Assembly: GCF_001021065.1 (NCBI RefSeq)
Contig: NZ_CP011546.1
Coordinates: forward strand, 1,550,001 to 1,614,000
Origin: Corynebacterium uterequi
GTDB taxonomy: Bacteria > Actinomycetota > Actinomycetes > Mycobacteriales > Mycobacteriaceae
Direction of reading: 5' to 3'
Length of the DNA: 64,000 bases
Under the pieces are notes generated by a model. The model saw only the letters and a program-made list of their open reading frames with translations, did not search any database and had not been told where the DNA came from. Positions 9,656 to 19,658 of this stretch are shown one piece after another. Each line of letters starts with the position of its first letter. Position 1 is the first letter of the stretch. The position numbers were made by a program, and so were the translations under genes.

Positions 9656-11007
9656 GGCGCCTCCTGCGGGTCGACGGCCGCCGCTGCCGCGGCAAAAAGG
9701 TCTCCGCGCTGAGCCATTCCGGTGTACATGTCCAGGCTGGCGGCGGCCGGCGCCAGCAGCACGACGTCCGCCTCCTGCGACGCGGCGAAGGTTGCCAGCT
9801 CGGTCATCGCCGCTACCGGCTCGGTGTTGGCGGTGACGAAGAGCTCAGCGTGAGGCGCTAACCGGGCTACGGCCTCGGCAATGATTTCTCGATCGACGCC
9901 CAACACGCCGACGGCCGACAGGCGGTGAGCGTGGGTGGCGATGAGTTCCTCCACCTGGGCGCCCTTGAGCTGCCCGCCGGCGATCCACACGACGTTGGTC
10001 CCGGCCCCGGCCAACGCGGCATCCGCTGCGTGCGGGTTGGTGGCTTTGGAGTTGTCGATCCACGTCTTGCGGCCACGATGGACCGTCGCGCCCCGGTGTC
10101 CGGCGACGGTGAATCCGGCCAGGGCAGCTTCGATGATCCCGGGGGCGACGTCCTGGGTGCGGGCCACGGCCACCGCCGCCAGCGCATCGAGGACGCCGGC
10201 CGGCCCGGGCGGGTCGATGCCCTCTGCGGACATGATGTCCACGGGCTCTCCGGTGCGGTTATCGACGATTCGTCCGTCAACGATGCCCACCTGCCCCGGT
10301 TCGGGCTCGGCAACGGTGAAACCGATCACCGGCTTAGGGGGCTGTAACTGAGCCACCTCAGCGCGCACGGCTGGGTCGTCCACACCGGCGACGGGGTGCT
10401 CCGCGCGGAACACGCGCGCCTTGTCTGCCGCGTAGGCGGCCATGGAGCCGTGCCAGTCCAGGTGGTCCTCGGCGAGGTTGAGCAGCACGCCCGCGGCCGG
10501 GCGCAATGACGGCGCGTAGTGCAGCTGGAAGCTGGACAACTCGGCAACGAGGATATCGACCCGGAGGGGGTCGAGCAGCGCGTCGCTCACCGCGGTCCCG
10601 ATGTTGCCCACCGCCTCAGCTCGCTGGCCTCGCTGCTGCGCCGCAGCCTGCATGATGGCGGCCAACATGGCGGTCGTCGTCGTCTTGCCATTGGTTCCTG
10701 TGACGACGAGCCACGTCCGGGGCTGGCCAAAGCGTCCCTGCTGGTCCAGGCGGTAGGCGAGTTCGACGTCTCCGATGACCTCGATGCCACGTGTTCGTGC
10801 CGCGGCGAACAGCGGGGTGTCCGGGCGCCAACCCGGGGAGGTGACCAGCAGATCAATCTCATTGAGGCGAGCCTCGGCCTCGGCCACCCGGCAGGCGTCA
10901 ACGGCCGGGTTGTCATCCACCAGGATGACGTCCGTGCCCAGGGCGGCGAGTAGGCGGGCACTGCCCTGCCCGGACACGCCGGCGCCGGTAATCATGACTG
11001 TGCTCAT
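9652..11007 (-). CDS. murD: UDP-MurNAc-L-Ala--D-glutamate ligase
   Basis: 451 residues. [11 protein letters not shown] (103-112) is the ATP loop; [12 protein letters not shown] and [11 protein letters not shown] are conserved Mur-ligase motifs. It adds D-glutamate to the nascent stem peptide. AGGAG precedes the ATG; it overlaps mraY and ftsW by 4 bp each, indicating tight translational coupling. Confidence 0.96.
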   Translation of the reverse strand: MSTVMITGAGVSGQGSARLLAALGTDVILVDDNPAVDACRVAEAEARLNEIDLLVTSPGWRPDTPLFAAARTRGIEVIGDVELAYRLDQQGRFGQPRTWLVVTGTNGKTTTTAMLAAIMQAAAQQRGQRAEAVGNIGTAVSDALLDPLRVDILVAELSSFQLHYAPSLRPAAGVLLNLAEDHLDWHGSMAAYAADKARVFRAEHPVAGVDDPAVRAEVAQLQPPKPVIGFTVAEPEPGQVGIVDGRIVDNRTGEPVDIMSAEGIDPPGPAGVLDALAAVAVARTQDVAPGIIEAALAGFTVAGHRGATVHRGRKTWIDNSKATNPHAADAALAGAGTNVVWIAGGQLKGAQVEELIATHAHRLSAVGVLGVDREIIAEAVARLAPHAELFVTANTEPVAAMTELATFAASQEADVVLLAPAAASLDMYTGMAQRGDLFAAAAAAVDPQEAP

Positions 11008-12122
11008 GCCACTCCTAGGGGTGCGGAGGCCGTGAGAGCCTCAGAGTAGAACAGGGCCACGCCCAGCATGGCGGCCATGACGGCGATGAGCCAGAAGCGG
11101 ATGACGACGGTGGTTTCCTTCCACCCGAGGGCCTCGAAGTGGTGGTGGAAAGGGGCCATCTTGAAGATGCGCCGCCCCGTCGACCGGAAGGACACCACCT
11201 GTAGGACCACCGACGCGGCCTCGATCACGAAGAGCGAACCGACAACAATCATGAGCAGCTCCGTGCGGCTGCCCACCGACAGGCCAGCCACCAAGCCGCC
11301 AAGCGCGAGCGAGCCAGTATCGCCCATGAAGATCTTGGCCGGTGAGGCGTTCCACCACAGGAAGCCCAGGCAAGCGGCGAGGCCGGCGGCCGCCAGCACG
11401 GCCAGGTCCAAGGGATCGCGCACCTGGTAGCAGCCCGGGGTGGGGTTCGTCGCCGGCATGCACGAGTTACGCATCTGCCAGTAGGTGATGAGCACGTAGG
11501 CGCCCATGACGATGGAGGTGGTGCCAGCCGCCAGACCGTCGAGTCCGTCGGTGAGGTTGACGGCGTTCGACCACGCGGCGATGAGGATGTAGATGAACAG
11601 CAGGAAGACGAGGATTCCGAGGATCCCACCACCCATGGCGATGTCCACCGTCTCGATGTCACGGATGAACGACAAGTTCGTCGAGCCCGGGGTCAGGCCC
11701 TGCTCGTCCGGGAACTGCAGCACGAGGATGCCGAAAACGATGGCGATACCCAGCTGGCTGATGAGCTTGGCCTTCTTGTTAAGGCCAAGGTTTCGGCCCA
11801 TAAACAGCTTGATGAAGTCATCGGCGAAGCCCACTCCGCCGAGAGCCAGCGTGAGGCCGAGGACCAACAGACCCGTCGCGGAGAAGCCTCCTGTATCGGT
11901 CACCAGCGCATAGATCGACGACGCCAGGTAGGCGAACGTGATGCCGGCGAGGATGGCGATGCCGCCCATCGTCGGGGTTCCGCGCTTGCGCAGGTGCGAA
12001 CGCGGCCCGTCCTCGCGGATCTCCTGGCCGAGGCCTTCGGCCGAGAAATAGCGGATGAGCAGCGGGGTCACGAAGATGGACACCAAAAAGGCGACCGTCG
12101 CAGCGATGATGATCTGAACCAT
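11004..12122 (-). CDS. mraY: Phospho-MurNAc-pentapeptide transferase
   Basis: 372 residues with about ten membrane segments. [33 protein letters not shown] and APFHHHFE are the signature MraY motifs, the last containing the catalytic-face histidines. It makes lipid I by moving phospho-MurNAc-pentapeptide onto undecaprenyl phosphate. It sits between murF and murD in the standard order. Confidence 0.97.
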   Translation of the reverse strand: MVQIIIAATVAFLVSIFVTPLLIRYFSAEGLGQEIREDGPRSHLRKRGTPTMGGIAILAGITFAYLASSIYALVTDTGGFSATGLLVLGLTLALGGVGFADDFIKLFMGRNLGLNKKAKLISQLGIAIVFGILVLQFPDEQGLTPGSTNLSFIRDIETVDIAMGGGILGILVFLLFIYILIAAWSNAVNLTDGLDGLAAGTTSIVMGAYVLITYWQMRNSCMPATNPTPGCYQVRDPLDLAVLAAAGLAACLGFLWWNASPAKIFMGDTGSLALGGLVAGLSVGSRTELLMIVVGSLFVIEAASVVLQVVSFRSTGRRIFKMAPFHHHFEALGWKETTVVIRFWLIAVMAAMLGVALFYSEALTASAPLGVA

Positions 12123-12134
12123 TTACCTCAACCT

Positions 12135-13577
12135 TTATAGGATGCGCTCGGCTACACGCCATAGCTGCGCGGAATTGGAAGCTTTCACGAGTACCACATC
12201 GCGGACCTCGGGCCCGCCACGGCCTAGCAGTGAATTCACCACGTCCGCCGCCTCGCCGACGTCCGCGGCCTGGTACACGGTGAGACCGCGCTGGACAGCG
12301 ACGTCGGCGGTGGCGTGGGTGAGCTCACCGGCACCCACGGTGACGAGGGTGTCGATGTGGAAAGTGGCGAGGTCCTCGCCGAGTTTCCGGTGGGCCTCGA
12401 CGCCGTCACCGCCGAGCTCCCCCATCTCGCCGAGGACGGCAATGGACCGAGAACCCGGATGGGCGGTAGCCGTGTAGGCGAGCGCCGCGATAGCGGCTCG
12501 CATGGATTCGGGGTTCGCGTTGTACGAGTCGTTGATGACCGTCACTCCGTCGGCCCGCGTCTGCACATCCATGCGGTGCGCACTGGCCGCGGTGTGGCTG
12601 CTCAGCGCGGTGGCGACGGCGGCGGGATCGAGGCCGTGCTCGATGGCGGCCGCGGCGGCGGCCAGCGAGTTGGACACTTGGTGGGCGCCGAAGACCTTGA
12701 GGCTGACGCGCAGCGGTGCGAAGCCGGGCCCGTTGAGGGTGAAGGAGGCGCGCGCGACGTCGTCGAGTTCGACGTCCGTGGCCGTGTAATCCGCGTCCCG
12801 GTCACCCGCGGCCGAGAAGGTCACCACCCGGGCGGAGGTACGCGAGCGCATCGACAGGACCGCGTCGTCGTCGGCGTTGAGCACTGCCACGCCGTCGGCC
12901 GGCAACGCCTCGACGAGCTCGCCCTTGGCCAGCGCGATGTTCTCTCGGGAGCCGAACTCGCCCAAGTGAGCCGATCCCACGTTGAGGACCACGCCGATCT
13001 CCGGCCGAGCAATCGTGGCGAGGTGTGCGATGTGTCCCACCCCCCGCGCCGACATCTCGGCGACGAGGTAGCGGGTCGATTCCTCGCAGCGGAGCACGGT
13101 GTAGGGGTGGCCGAGTTCGTTGTTGAAGGATCCGGGTGGGGCTACCGTGGGGCCGGCCGCGGCGAACACCGCCGCGAGCAGGTCCTTGGTGGAGGTCTTG
13201 CCCGCGGAACCGGTCACGCCGATGATGGTCAGACCCTTACCTGCCAGCGTCTCGGAGACGTGGCGGGCCAGCGCGGAGAGGGCAGTGAGGACGGCGGCGG
13301 TGACGTCGGCATCGGAGTCGGAATCCGCCGGCACAACGATGGTCGGGGCATCGGTCTCGCGGGCCGCCAGCACCGCGACGGCGCCCTGCTCAACCGCAGA
13401 CGCGGCGAAGCGGTGTCCGTCGACGCGTTCGCCTGGCAGCGCGACGAACAACCCTCCCGGGGTGATTTTGCGCGAATCGAATTCCACGAAACGGGTGACA
13501 ACGGCGTCCGGGTCGGCGCCGCCGGCCAGCCGTCCGCCGGTGATCTCAGCGATCTCGGCGATGCTCAACGTAATCAT
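12135..13577 (-). CDS. murF: UDP-MurNAc-tripeptide--D-Ala-D-Ala ligase
   Basis: 480 residues. The N-domain binds the UDP substrate, VTGSAGKTSTK (121-131) is the ATP loop, and NDSYNANPESM marks the C-domain. It adds D-Ala-D-Ala to complete the pentapeptide precursor. AAGGAG lies upstream of the ATG, which overlaps the murE stop by 4 bp. A 12-base gap separates it from mraY. Confidence 0.97.
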   Translation of the reverse strand: MITLSIAEIAEITGGRLAGGADPDAVVTRFVEFDSRKITPGGLFVALPGERVDGHRFAASAVEQGAVAVLAARETDAPTIVVPADSDSDADVTAAVLTALSALARHVSETLAGKGLTIIGVTGSAGKTSTKDLLAAVFAAAGPTVAPPGSFNNELGHPYTVLRCEESTRYLVAEMSARGVGHIAHLATIARPEIGVVLNVGSAHLGEFGSRENIALAKGELVEALPADGVAVLNADDDAVLSMRSRTSARVVTFSAAGDRDADYTATDVELDDVARASFTLNGPGFAPLRVSLKVFGAHQVSNSLAAAAAAIEHGLDPAAVATALSSHTAASAHRMDVQTRADGVTVINDSYNANPESMRAAIAALAYTATAHPGSRSIAVLGEMGELGGDGVEAHRKLGEDLATFHIDTLVTVGAGELTHATADVAVQRGLTVYQAADVGEAADVVNSLLGRGGPEVRDVVLVKASNSAQLWRVAERIL

Positions 13578-15061
13578 GCGTTCTCCTTAGCGAGGGCGCG
13601 GCGAACTTCCTCGCGATCGTCGAAGTGGAGCACGGTGTCGCCCACGATCTGCCCGACCTCGTGTCCCTTTCCGACTACGACGACGGCGTCGCCGGAACCA
13701 GCCCACGCCACGGCTGCCTCGATCGCCTCCCGGCGGGAAGCATACTCGACAATCTCGGCGTTCGTCTCCGCCTCCCGGGCTCCGGCGACGACCGCCGCCC
13801 GAATGGCCGCGGGGTCCTCGGAACGGGGGTTATCGTCGGTGACGACGACGAAGTCGGCACCGCGGGCAGCCTCGGCACCCATGATTGGTCGTTTGGAGGC
13901 GTCGCGGTCTCCGCCGCACCCCACGACGACGCCGATGCGCCCATCGACCTGCGCGCGCAGCGTGGACAGCACCGCGGCGACCGCCGCCGGCTTGTGGGCG
14001 TAGTCAACCACGGCCAGGAAATCCTGGCCACAGTCGATGCGCTCCATCCGGCCAGGCACTCTCACGCGCGCTAACCCTTCGGCGACCCGTTCGAGGTCAA
14101 CGCCCACGGCCTGGGCCAGCCCGACGGCGACGGCCGCGTTAGCAATGTTGAAGTCTCCGGGTAGGTGCAGCTCGAAGGAGACGGTGGTAGCCGCCTTTAC
14201 TTCGACTACCTGCGCCCCAAGGGCGTCCTTGCTCACAGCCCGCGCCGTAATGGTCGCGTCCTGGCCGCGGGCGGCGACCGTCATCGGGTGCTCGGCCAGC
14301 TCGGCCATGCGCTCGCCCCAGGCGTCGTCTATGCAGATCACCGCCTTGTCGGCGGCCAGGGCGGAGGCTGGATCGAAGAAGCGGGCCTTCGCGGCGAAGT
14401 AATCCTCCATAGTGGGGTGGAAATCGAGGTGATCCTGCGAGAGGTTGGTGAACCCAGCGGCGTCGAAGTGGGAGGCGTTGACGCGGCCCAATTCCAGGGC
14501 GTGGGACGAGACCTCCATCACCACGTGGGTCACTCCGGCGTCGACCATCTGGCGGAACAACGCCTGCAGAGTCGGCGCCTCCGGCGTCGTGAGAGAGGTG
14601 GGCACCGCCTCGCCCGCAATACGGGTGCCGGTGGTGCCGATGAGACCCACCTTAAGGCCCGCGGCGGCTAGGCCCTGCTCCAGCAGGTAGCTGGTGGTGG
14701 TCTTGCCAGACGTGCCGGTGATGCCGATGAGGGTGAGCTCCGCCGAAGGATGGCCGTACACTTCCGCTGAGACGGCCCCAAGGATGGCTCTGACGTCGTC
14801 GACGACGAGCACCGGGCGACGCTCGTCCGTGCCCTGAATGATGGCGAAGCCGTCCTCATCGGTGAGGATGGCGCCGGCGGGGCTGTCGAAGGCGAACCGG
14901 GCGCCGTGGACCCGGGTTCCGGGAAGGGCCGCGAAGAGCGCTCCCGGGCTCAAGGTCGCGGTGTTGAGCCCGACCTCCGCCACGCGCAGCGTCTCGCCGC
15001 CGTATTCAATTCGGGCGCCGGCGATGTCGGCGAGTTTACGCAGGGTAGTCCCCTCAGCCAT
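13574..15061 (-). CDS. murE: UDP-MurNAc-L-Ala-D-Glu--meso-diaminopimelate ligase
   Basis: 495 residues. GTSGKTTT (116-123) is the ATP loop. The specificity motif DNPR (TDDNPRSEDP) identifies meso-diaminopimelate rather than lysine as the added residue, agreeing with mDAP peptidoglycan in Corynebacteriales. Start set at the ATG at 15061 because AAGGAG lies seven bases upstream; an in-frame GTG at 15067 has the ribosome site too close. Confidence 0.96.
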   Translation of the reverse strand: MAEGTTLRKLADIAGARIEYGGETLRVAEVGLNTATLSPGALFAALPGTRVHGARFAFDSPAGAILTDEDGFAIIQGTDERRPVLVVDDVRAILGAVSAEVYGHPSAELTLIGITGTSGKTTTSYLLEQGLAAAGLKVGLIGTTGTRIAGEAVPTSLTTPEAPTLQALFRQMVDAGVTHVVMEVSSHALELGRVNASHFDAAGFTNLSQDHLDFHPTMEDYFAAKARFFDPASALAADKAVICIDDAWGERMAELAEHPMTVAARGQDATITARAVSKDALGAQVVEVKAATTVSFELHLPGDFNIANAAVAVGLAQAVGVDLERVAEGLARVRVPGRMERIDCGQDFLAVVDYAHKPAAVAAVLSTLRAQVDGRIGVVVGCGGDRDASKRPIMGAEAARGADFVVVTDDNPRSEDPAAIRAAVVAGAREAETNAEIVEYASRREAIEAAVAWAGSGDAVVVVGKGHEVGQIVGDTVLHFDDREEVRRALAKENA

Positions 15062-15096
15062 GTCCACTCTCCTTATCTTGTGAGTTCATCTTAAAT

Positions 15097-16986
15097 CTAG
15101 CGCTGCAACACGAGCGGCTCGGCGGGCGGCGAGGGCGCAATGTTCTCCCGATCCAGCAACCAGCTGGCAATGTCGTGGAAGACCGGGGCAGCCGATTGCC
15201 CGCCGGCGCCGCCCGCTTCGGTGCCGCGCTCCGGGTCGTCGAGCATGATGGCGACCACAAAGCGAGGGTCGTCGGCCGGGGCAATGCCGGCGAAGGTGAT
15301 CCAATAATCGCTGTGCGAGTAGGCGCCGGTCTGCGGGTCGACTTGCTGGGCTGTGCCCGTCTTGCCGGAGGTCTGGTACCCCTCGATCCCGGAGCCGGCT
15401 GCGGTACCCGACTGCTCGCCGTCGGCCTGCAGGGTTGCGCGGAACATGTTGAGCACCGTGCGGGCGGCCTCCGGGGAGACGACGCGGGTGCGCCGCCCGG
15501 GCTCTGCGGCGACGAGTTTGCCCTGCGGATCCCGGAAGGAATCGACAATGCGCGGCTCGATGCGCACACCGCCGTTGGCGATGGTCTGATAGACACTGGC
15601 CAGCTGCAACGAGGTCCAGCTCATACCCTGTCCGATCGGCAGGTTCGCGAAGGTGCCGCCGCCCCAGTCCTCAAAGTCGGGCCGAAGGCCCGGGGATTCG
15701 GCGGGAAGGTGGATATTCGTCGGCTGGCCGATGCCGAAGAGATCGAGGTAGTGGTCGTAGCGTTCCTCGCCCAGGCGCTGCGCCAGCATCAGGGTGCCGA
15801 CGTTGGAGGACTTACCAAAGATGCCGGTGGTGGTGTACAGCGCGTCGCCGTGCTCCCAGGCGTCGCCGACGGTCACGCCCGCCATCTCGATGCTGCCCGG
15901 CACGGTATGCACCTCATCCGGAGTCGTGAGGCCGTCGTTGATGGCCGCGGCGGCGGTGATGATCTTGGCCACCGATCCAGGCTCATAGGGATGGGAGATC
16001 GACGAATTGTCGAAGTGTTTGCCGGCCTCCGCCTGCTTGGCGATGTCGCCATTGGGATCCATGGTGTCCGTGTTCGCCATGGCCAAGACGTGCCCAGTCT
16101 GGGCGTCGAGGACCACCGCTTCGGCATGCTCGGCCATGGAATTGCGCTTGGCGTCCTCCAGTTCGCGCTGGACGAAGGTCTGCAATTCCAGGTCAAGGGT
16201 GAGCTTGATGTCGGTTCCGTCCACGACATCAACCACATCGCGCAGGGTGCCGGGGATGGCAACACCGTCGGCGGAGACGTCCTCGGTGGACTGGCCATTG
16301 ACTCCGGCCAGCGTCTCGTCAGCGGAGGCCTCCAGCCCGAACTGACCGATGCCGTCCATGGAGACCTTGCCGACGATGTTCTCCCCCACCATTCCGTTGG
16401 GGTACATCCGGATCGACTGGTGATCCGAGGCCACGCCGTGGAAGGTCGTGGCGATCTCGTGGGCCACCTCCGGGTCGACGTTGCGCACGAGCACCTCGTA
16501 GGAGCTGTCCTTCGCGAGCTTGTCGCGGATCTCCCGGGAGTTGACGTGGTCCGTGCTGGCGCCCGTGTCGGAGATCATCTTCGGAATCTCGGTAGCCATC
16601 TCGTTGAGGATCTCGGCTACCCCGTCCTTGACTTCCTGGGTATCCGTCTCCACGTTGAGGAGTTGACGCTGCTGCTCCGCGAGCTCCTTGCGCAGCATGT
16701 TCGGGGAGACGGTCAGCGACCGGGCCATCATTGTGTAGGCCAGCTCGGAGCCGTCGTGGTCGACGATGGCCCCGCGGCGAGCCGGCTCTGAATAGTACCG
16801 TGCTCGCTGCTCTTCTGCCTGCGAGGAGAACTCCGGACCCCAAATCAGCTGAACCAGCGCCAGGCGCCCAATAAGGACGACGACGATGGCGAAGAGGACC
16901 ATGACCGCGATGCGGCTGCGGTGCTGCAACACCACCGCCTGCTTCGGTTCCGCGTGTGGCCGCTGGCGTGGCGTTCGATACGGCAT
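15097..16986 (-). CDS. ftsI: Septal penicillin-binding protein FtsI (PBP3)
   Basis: 629 residues. A membrane anchor at about 26-49 is followed by a pedestal domain and a class B transpeptidase domain with all three active-site motifs: SVAK (Ser338, Lys341), SSN (393-395) and KTG (541-543). It cross-links septal peptidoglycan together with FtsW. It lies 24 bases downstream of the FtsL-like gene and 35 before murE. No PASTA domain is present at the C-terminus. Confidence 0.96.
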   Translation of the reverse strand: MPYRTPRQRPHAEPKQAVVLQHRSRIAVMVLFAIVVVLIGRLALVQLIWGPEFSSQAEEQRARYYSEPARRGAIVDHDGSELAYTMMARSLTVSPNMLRKELAEQQRQLLNVETDTQEVKDGVAEILNEMATEIPKMISDTGASTDHVNSREIRDKLAKDSSYEVLVRNVDPEVAHEIATTFHGVASDHQSIRMYPNGMVGENIVGKVSMDGIGQFGLEASADETLAGVNGQSTEDVSADGVAIPGTLRDVVDVVDGTDIKLTLDLELQTFVQRELEDAKRNSMAEHAEAVVLDAQTGHVLAMANTDTMDPNGDIAKQAEAGKHFDNSSISHPYEPGSVAKIITAAAAINDGLTTPDEVHTVPGSIEMAGVTVGDAWEHGDALYTTTGIFGKSSNVGTLMLAQRLGEERYDHYLDLFGIGQPTNIHLPAESPGLRPDFEDWGGGTFANLPIGQGMSWTSLQLASVYQTIANGGVRIEPRIVDSFRDPQGKLVAAEPGRRTRVVSPEAARTVLNMFRATLQADGEQSGTAAGSGIEGYQTSGKTGTAQQVDPQTGAYSHSDYWITFAGIAPADDPRFVVAIMLDDPERGTEAGGAGGQSAAPVFHDIASWLLDRENIAPSPPAEPLVLQR

Positions 16987-17010
16987 ATGGTGACCGCCAC
17001 CCTTTCTTCT

Positions 17011-17688
17011 CTAATTTCCGCCGCTAGCGTACGGGGCTAGTCCAATGCTCGGAGGTTCTGGCGCTGCGGGCCGAATAGGTTGGGGATTGACGTCGCGAGT
17101 TTCCGCCGGATCGCTCGACGCCTGCTGCGGTTGCGGCACCGCCTCCGTGCCGCCAATCCTCACGGTATCGGGGGTGCCTTCCCTCGTGACCGTAGCGACG
17201 CCGGCGTCGTCCACGCTCAGGACGGCTGGCTGTTCGGGAATGACCATTCCCAGCTCCGTGGCCCGGCGGGTGATCGACGCCACCGAGGAAGCCTCCTGGA
17301 CGTCTCGGTTGAGGGACTCCACTTCCCGGGCCAGCGCCCCCTCCTCGGCGACCAGCCGGTCAATGGCGAAGGTCTGGGAAGTGGCCAGACCGGTCAGCCA
17401 CATGAGGAGCGCGATCCCGGCGAGGGCGACGGCGAAGGCCGTAGCCGTGAGCCGGGGGGCCATCGACGGCGCCCGGCCGGCCGACACCCGCCGGCCTCGT
17501 TCGGACACCACCTGGCGGGAGCCGATTCGGCTGCCGCGGCGACGGGTGATCGTGTCGTCATCGCGGCGAGGCCGGACCACACGTGGCGGCGGGGCGAGGG
17601 TGCCATCTGGCGAGGAAAAGTCCCGGCTCCGGCCGGACTGGCGCTCGGTGGTGCGTTCCTGACGCTGTCGAACAACGGTGGTAGCCAT
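17011..17688 (-). CDS. ftsL: FtsL-like septum-forming membrane protein
   Basis: 225 residues. About 75 Arg-rich cytoplasmic residues precede one membrane segment (about 80-103), a short coiled coil with the FtsL-like pattern VESLNRDVQEASS...ATELGMVIPEQPAV, and a Pro/Gln-rich external tail of about 60 residues. Its place between rsmH and ftsI, and the single-pass coiled-coil layout, identify it as FtsL, which bridges FtsQ/FtsB and FtsWI. It is roughly twice the size of E. coli FtsL. The start overlaps the rsmH stop by one base (TGATG). Confidence 0.85.
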   Translation of the reverse strand: MATTVVRQRQERTTERQSGRSRDFSSPDGTLAPPPRVVRPRRDDDTITRRRGSRIGSRQVVSERGRRVSAGRAPSMAPRLTATAFAVALAGIALLMWLTGLATSQTFAIDRLVAEEGALAREVESLNRDVQEASSVASITRRATELGMVIPEQPAVLSVDDAGVATVTREGTPDTVRIGGTEAVPQPQQASSDPAETRDVNPQPIRPAAPEPPSIGLAPYASGGN

Positions 17689-18704
17689 CAGTTCTCCTCG
17701 TTCGTAGCGATCCGCTCAATGACCCGAACCCGGACCGGGTTCGCTCGCGGGTTCTGCTCTATCTCGGCCTCACTGGCCCGTTCGGCGCCGCGGGTGACCA
17801 GCCGGAAGGCCGGGGCGGTGCCGGGCAGATCCATGGGCAAGCCGGGAGGGGTCGTGGACGTCGTGAGCTCCTTGAAGGCAGACTTGACGATCTTGTCCTC
17901 CAGGGACTGATAACTCATGTACACGGCCCGGCCGCCGACGCGCAGCCGGCTCGTGATCGCCGGGATGGAGGCCTCGACGGATTCCAATTCGCGATTGACC
18001 TCGACCCGCAGTGCCTGGAAGGTCCGCTTTGCGGGATGCCCGCCGGTACGCCTCGTGGCGGCCGGGATGGTCGCGTAGAGCAGCTCAACCAGCCGGTGGG
18101 AGGTGCTAAATGGCTCCTTCCGCCGTTCGGCGACGATCGCGGAGGCAATCTTGCCGGCGAAGCGTTCCTCGCCATAGGTCTTGAGAATCCGTGCGAGATC
18201 GCCGTGGCTGTAGGTGTTGAGGACGTCGGCAGCCGTCGGTCCCTGCGTGGGGTCCATGCGCATGTCGAGCGGTGCGTCGGCACGGTAGGCGAAACCCCGG
18301 TCCAGCTGATCTAGCTGCATGGAGGACACGCCAAGGTCGTAGAGGGCTCCGGCGATGCCGGCACGCCGCGCCAGGCCGGCCACGGGATGGTCGAGGGTGT
18401 CCACGGCGGTGACCAGGTCGTCGAAGCGGGCGTACACCCCGATGAAGCGCTCCGCGAAGGGCGCGAGCCGCTTGGTCGCGTTGGCGAGAGACGCCTGGTC
18501 CCGGTCGATGCCGATGACCTTGAGGTTTCCGAAGGTACGCAGCAGGTGTTCGGTGTGGCCACCGGCCCCGAGGGTGCCGTCGACGACGACGGCGTCGTCC
18601 CCGGCGGACGTAATCGCCGGAGCCAGCAGCTCGGTGACGCGATCGCGCAGGACAGGAACGTGGCCGTGATGGTCGGTGAGGTGGGTATCAGTCGAGTGTG
18701 CCAC
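17688..18704 (-). CDS. rsmH: 16S rRNA m4C1402 methyltransferase
   Basis: 338 residues from a GTG at 18704, chosen because AGGGGG lies ten bases upstream; an in-frame ATG at 18752 would add 16 unlike residues. [20 protein letters not shown] (SAM-binding loop), [10 protein letters not shown] and [16 protein letters not shown] are RsmH signatures. The enzyme N4-methylates C1402 of 16S rRNA. It lies second in the division cluster after mraZ. Confidence 0.95.
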   Translation of the reverse strand: MAHSTDTHLTDHHGHVPVLRDRVTELLAPAITSAGDDAVVVDGTLGAGGHTEHLLRTFGNLKVIGIDRDQASLANATKRLAPFAERFIGVYARFDDLVTAVDTLDHPVAGLARRAGIAGALYDLGVSSMQLDQLDRGFAYRADAPLDMRMDPTQGPTAADVLNTYSHGDLARILKTYGEERFAGKIASAIVAERRKEPFSTSHRLVELLYATIPAATRRTGGHPAKRTFQALRVEVNRELESVEASIPAITSRLRVGGRAVYMSYQSLEDKIVKSAFKELTTSTTPPGLPMDLPGTAPAFRLVTRGAERASEAEIEQNPRANPVRVRVIERIATNEEN

Positions 18705-18844
18705 GCTGCACGTTCCCCCTTTGTGAGTCCTCGGGCGATGCGGGGCGCGCATAGAGCCCTGTCCGGGCGGGGGATCTGATGTCGGGGAAGTACACCAGAT
18801 CTCACCCTCCCGGGCAGAGTTCTACCCGTACCCTGCTCTCCGGC

Positions 18845-19279
18845 CTATAGAAGGCCCGAAAGTATGTCGTCTGCGTCAGCCGCCGAGTAGGCAGCCTCCG
18901 TATCTTCTTGATATGCGGCCCAGGATTCGGCATCCCAGATTTCGAGAAAATCCACCGAGCCAATGACAACGCACGCCTTAGTCAGTCCGGCGTACGCGCG
19001 GTGCGCGGCTGACAAGGTGATACGCCCGTGGCCGTCCGGCCGTTGCTCATCCGCGCTCGCAGCGAGGTTACGGATGAAGGCGCGGGCCGCGGGATTGGTC
19101 CGTGATACCGCCGCGGCCTTGCGGGCGCGGGCGGCGAACTCCTCCCGGGGGTAGACGGCCAGCGAATGATCCTGACCTTTGGTCACCATCAGCCCGCCGG
19201 CGAGCTCCTCGCGGAACTTCGCCGGAAGCGTCAGGCGTCCTTTGTCATCGAGCTTGGGGGTGTAGGTGCCGAGAAACAT
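18845..19279 (-). CDS. mraZ: Transcriptional regulator MraZ
   Basis: 144 residues with two SpoVT-AbrB-like repeats ([19 protein letters not shown] and [14 protein letters not shown]). MraZ forms a ring-shaped oligomer that binds GTGGG direct repeats at its own promoter and controls the division cluster. Three such repeats lie about 100 bases upstream (19381-19407). GAGAGGGGG precedes the ATG. A 140-base gap follows before rsmH. Confidence 0.96.
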   Translation of the reverse strand: MFLGTYTPKLDDKGRLTLPAKFREELAGGLMVTKGQDHSLAVYPREEFAARARKAAAVSRTNPAARAFIRNLAASADEQRPDGHGRITLSAAHRAYAGLTKACVVIGSVDFLEIWDAESWAAYQEDTEAAYSAADADDILSGLL

Positions 19280-19380
19280 CCCGGGCTTCCCCCTCTCGAC
19301 GATCGGCAGGTGTCATCGCTTCGTGTCACGTGGTCTCAGATTCACTTCTCTCGCGGTTCCCCCTAAGGTTCGCCGCTTGC

Positions 19381-19407
19381 CCCACTTTAACCCACTTCCC
19401 CCCACTT
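19381..19407 (-). promoter_or_regulatory. MraZ operator: three AAGTGGG direct repeats
   Basis: CCCACTT (AAGTGGG on the coding strand) occurs at 19381-19387, 19391-19397 and 19401-19407, exactly ten bases apart, so all three face the same side of the helix. Tandem GTGGG-type repeats at ten-base spacing are the recognised MraZ-binding pattern. The site is 102 bases upstream of the mraZ start. Confidence 0.85.
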
Positions 19408-19423
19408 CCACCACCCTTGGGAG

Positions 19424-19429
19424 CCTATA
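19424..19429 (-). promoter_or_regulatory. Possible -10 box of the mraZ promoter
   Basis: TATAGG on the minus strand, inside the short inverted repeat GAGC-tatag-GCTC. If used, transcription would start just before the three MraZ repeats, so MraZ would bind over the initial transcribed region. No good -35 box was found, so this is tentative. Confidence 0.3.
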
Positions 19430-19618
19430 GCTCCGATAATGCCAAGGTATTCGCAGGTCAGACACACCTTGGGCGGTGGGGAATCTGCCCACATAAGCTC
19501 GCCCCATGCGTCACTTCTGCCCCTCTAATGCATATTGATGCACGTTTTTCACACCTCTCAGCACGGCCCGAGGGGCAACGTGGGGCAAAGTGGAGCACGG
19601 TGTGACGGCATGAGAAAA

Positions 19619-19645
19619 CCGCGCGCCCCTGGTGGGGTCGCGCGG
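19619..19645 (-). terminator. Terminator after the DUF3040 gene
   Basis: On the minus strand a GC-rich stem (CCGCGCGACCCC against GGGGCGCGCGG, one unpaired base) with an ACCA loop is followed by TTTTCTC, a typical Rho-independent terminator 14 bases after the DUF3040 stop codon. It insulates mraZ from upstream transcription. Confidence 0.85.
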
Positions 19646-19658
19646 CAAAAGAGGGTTT

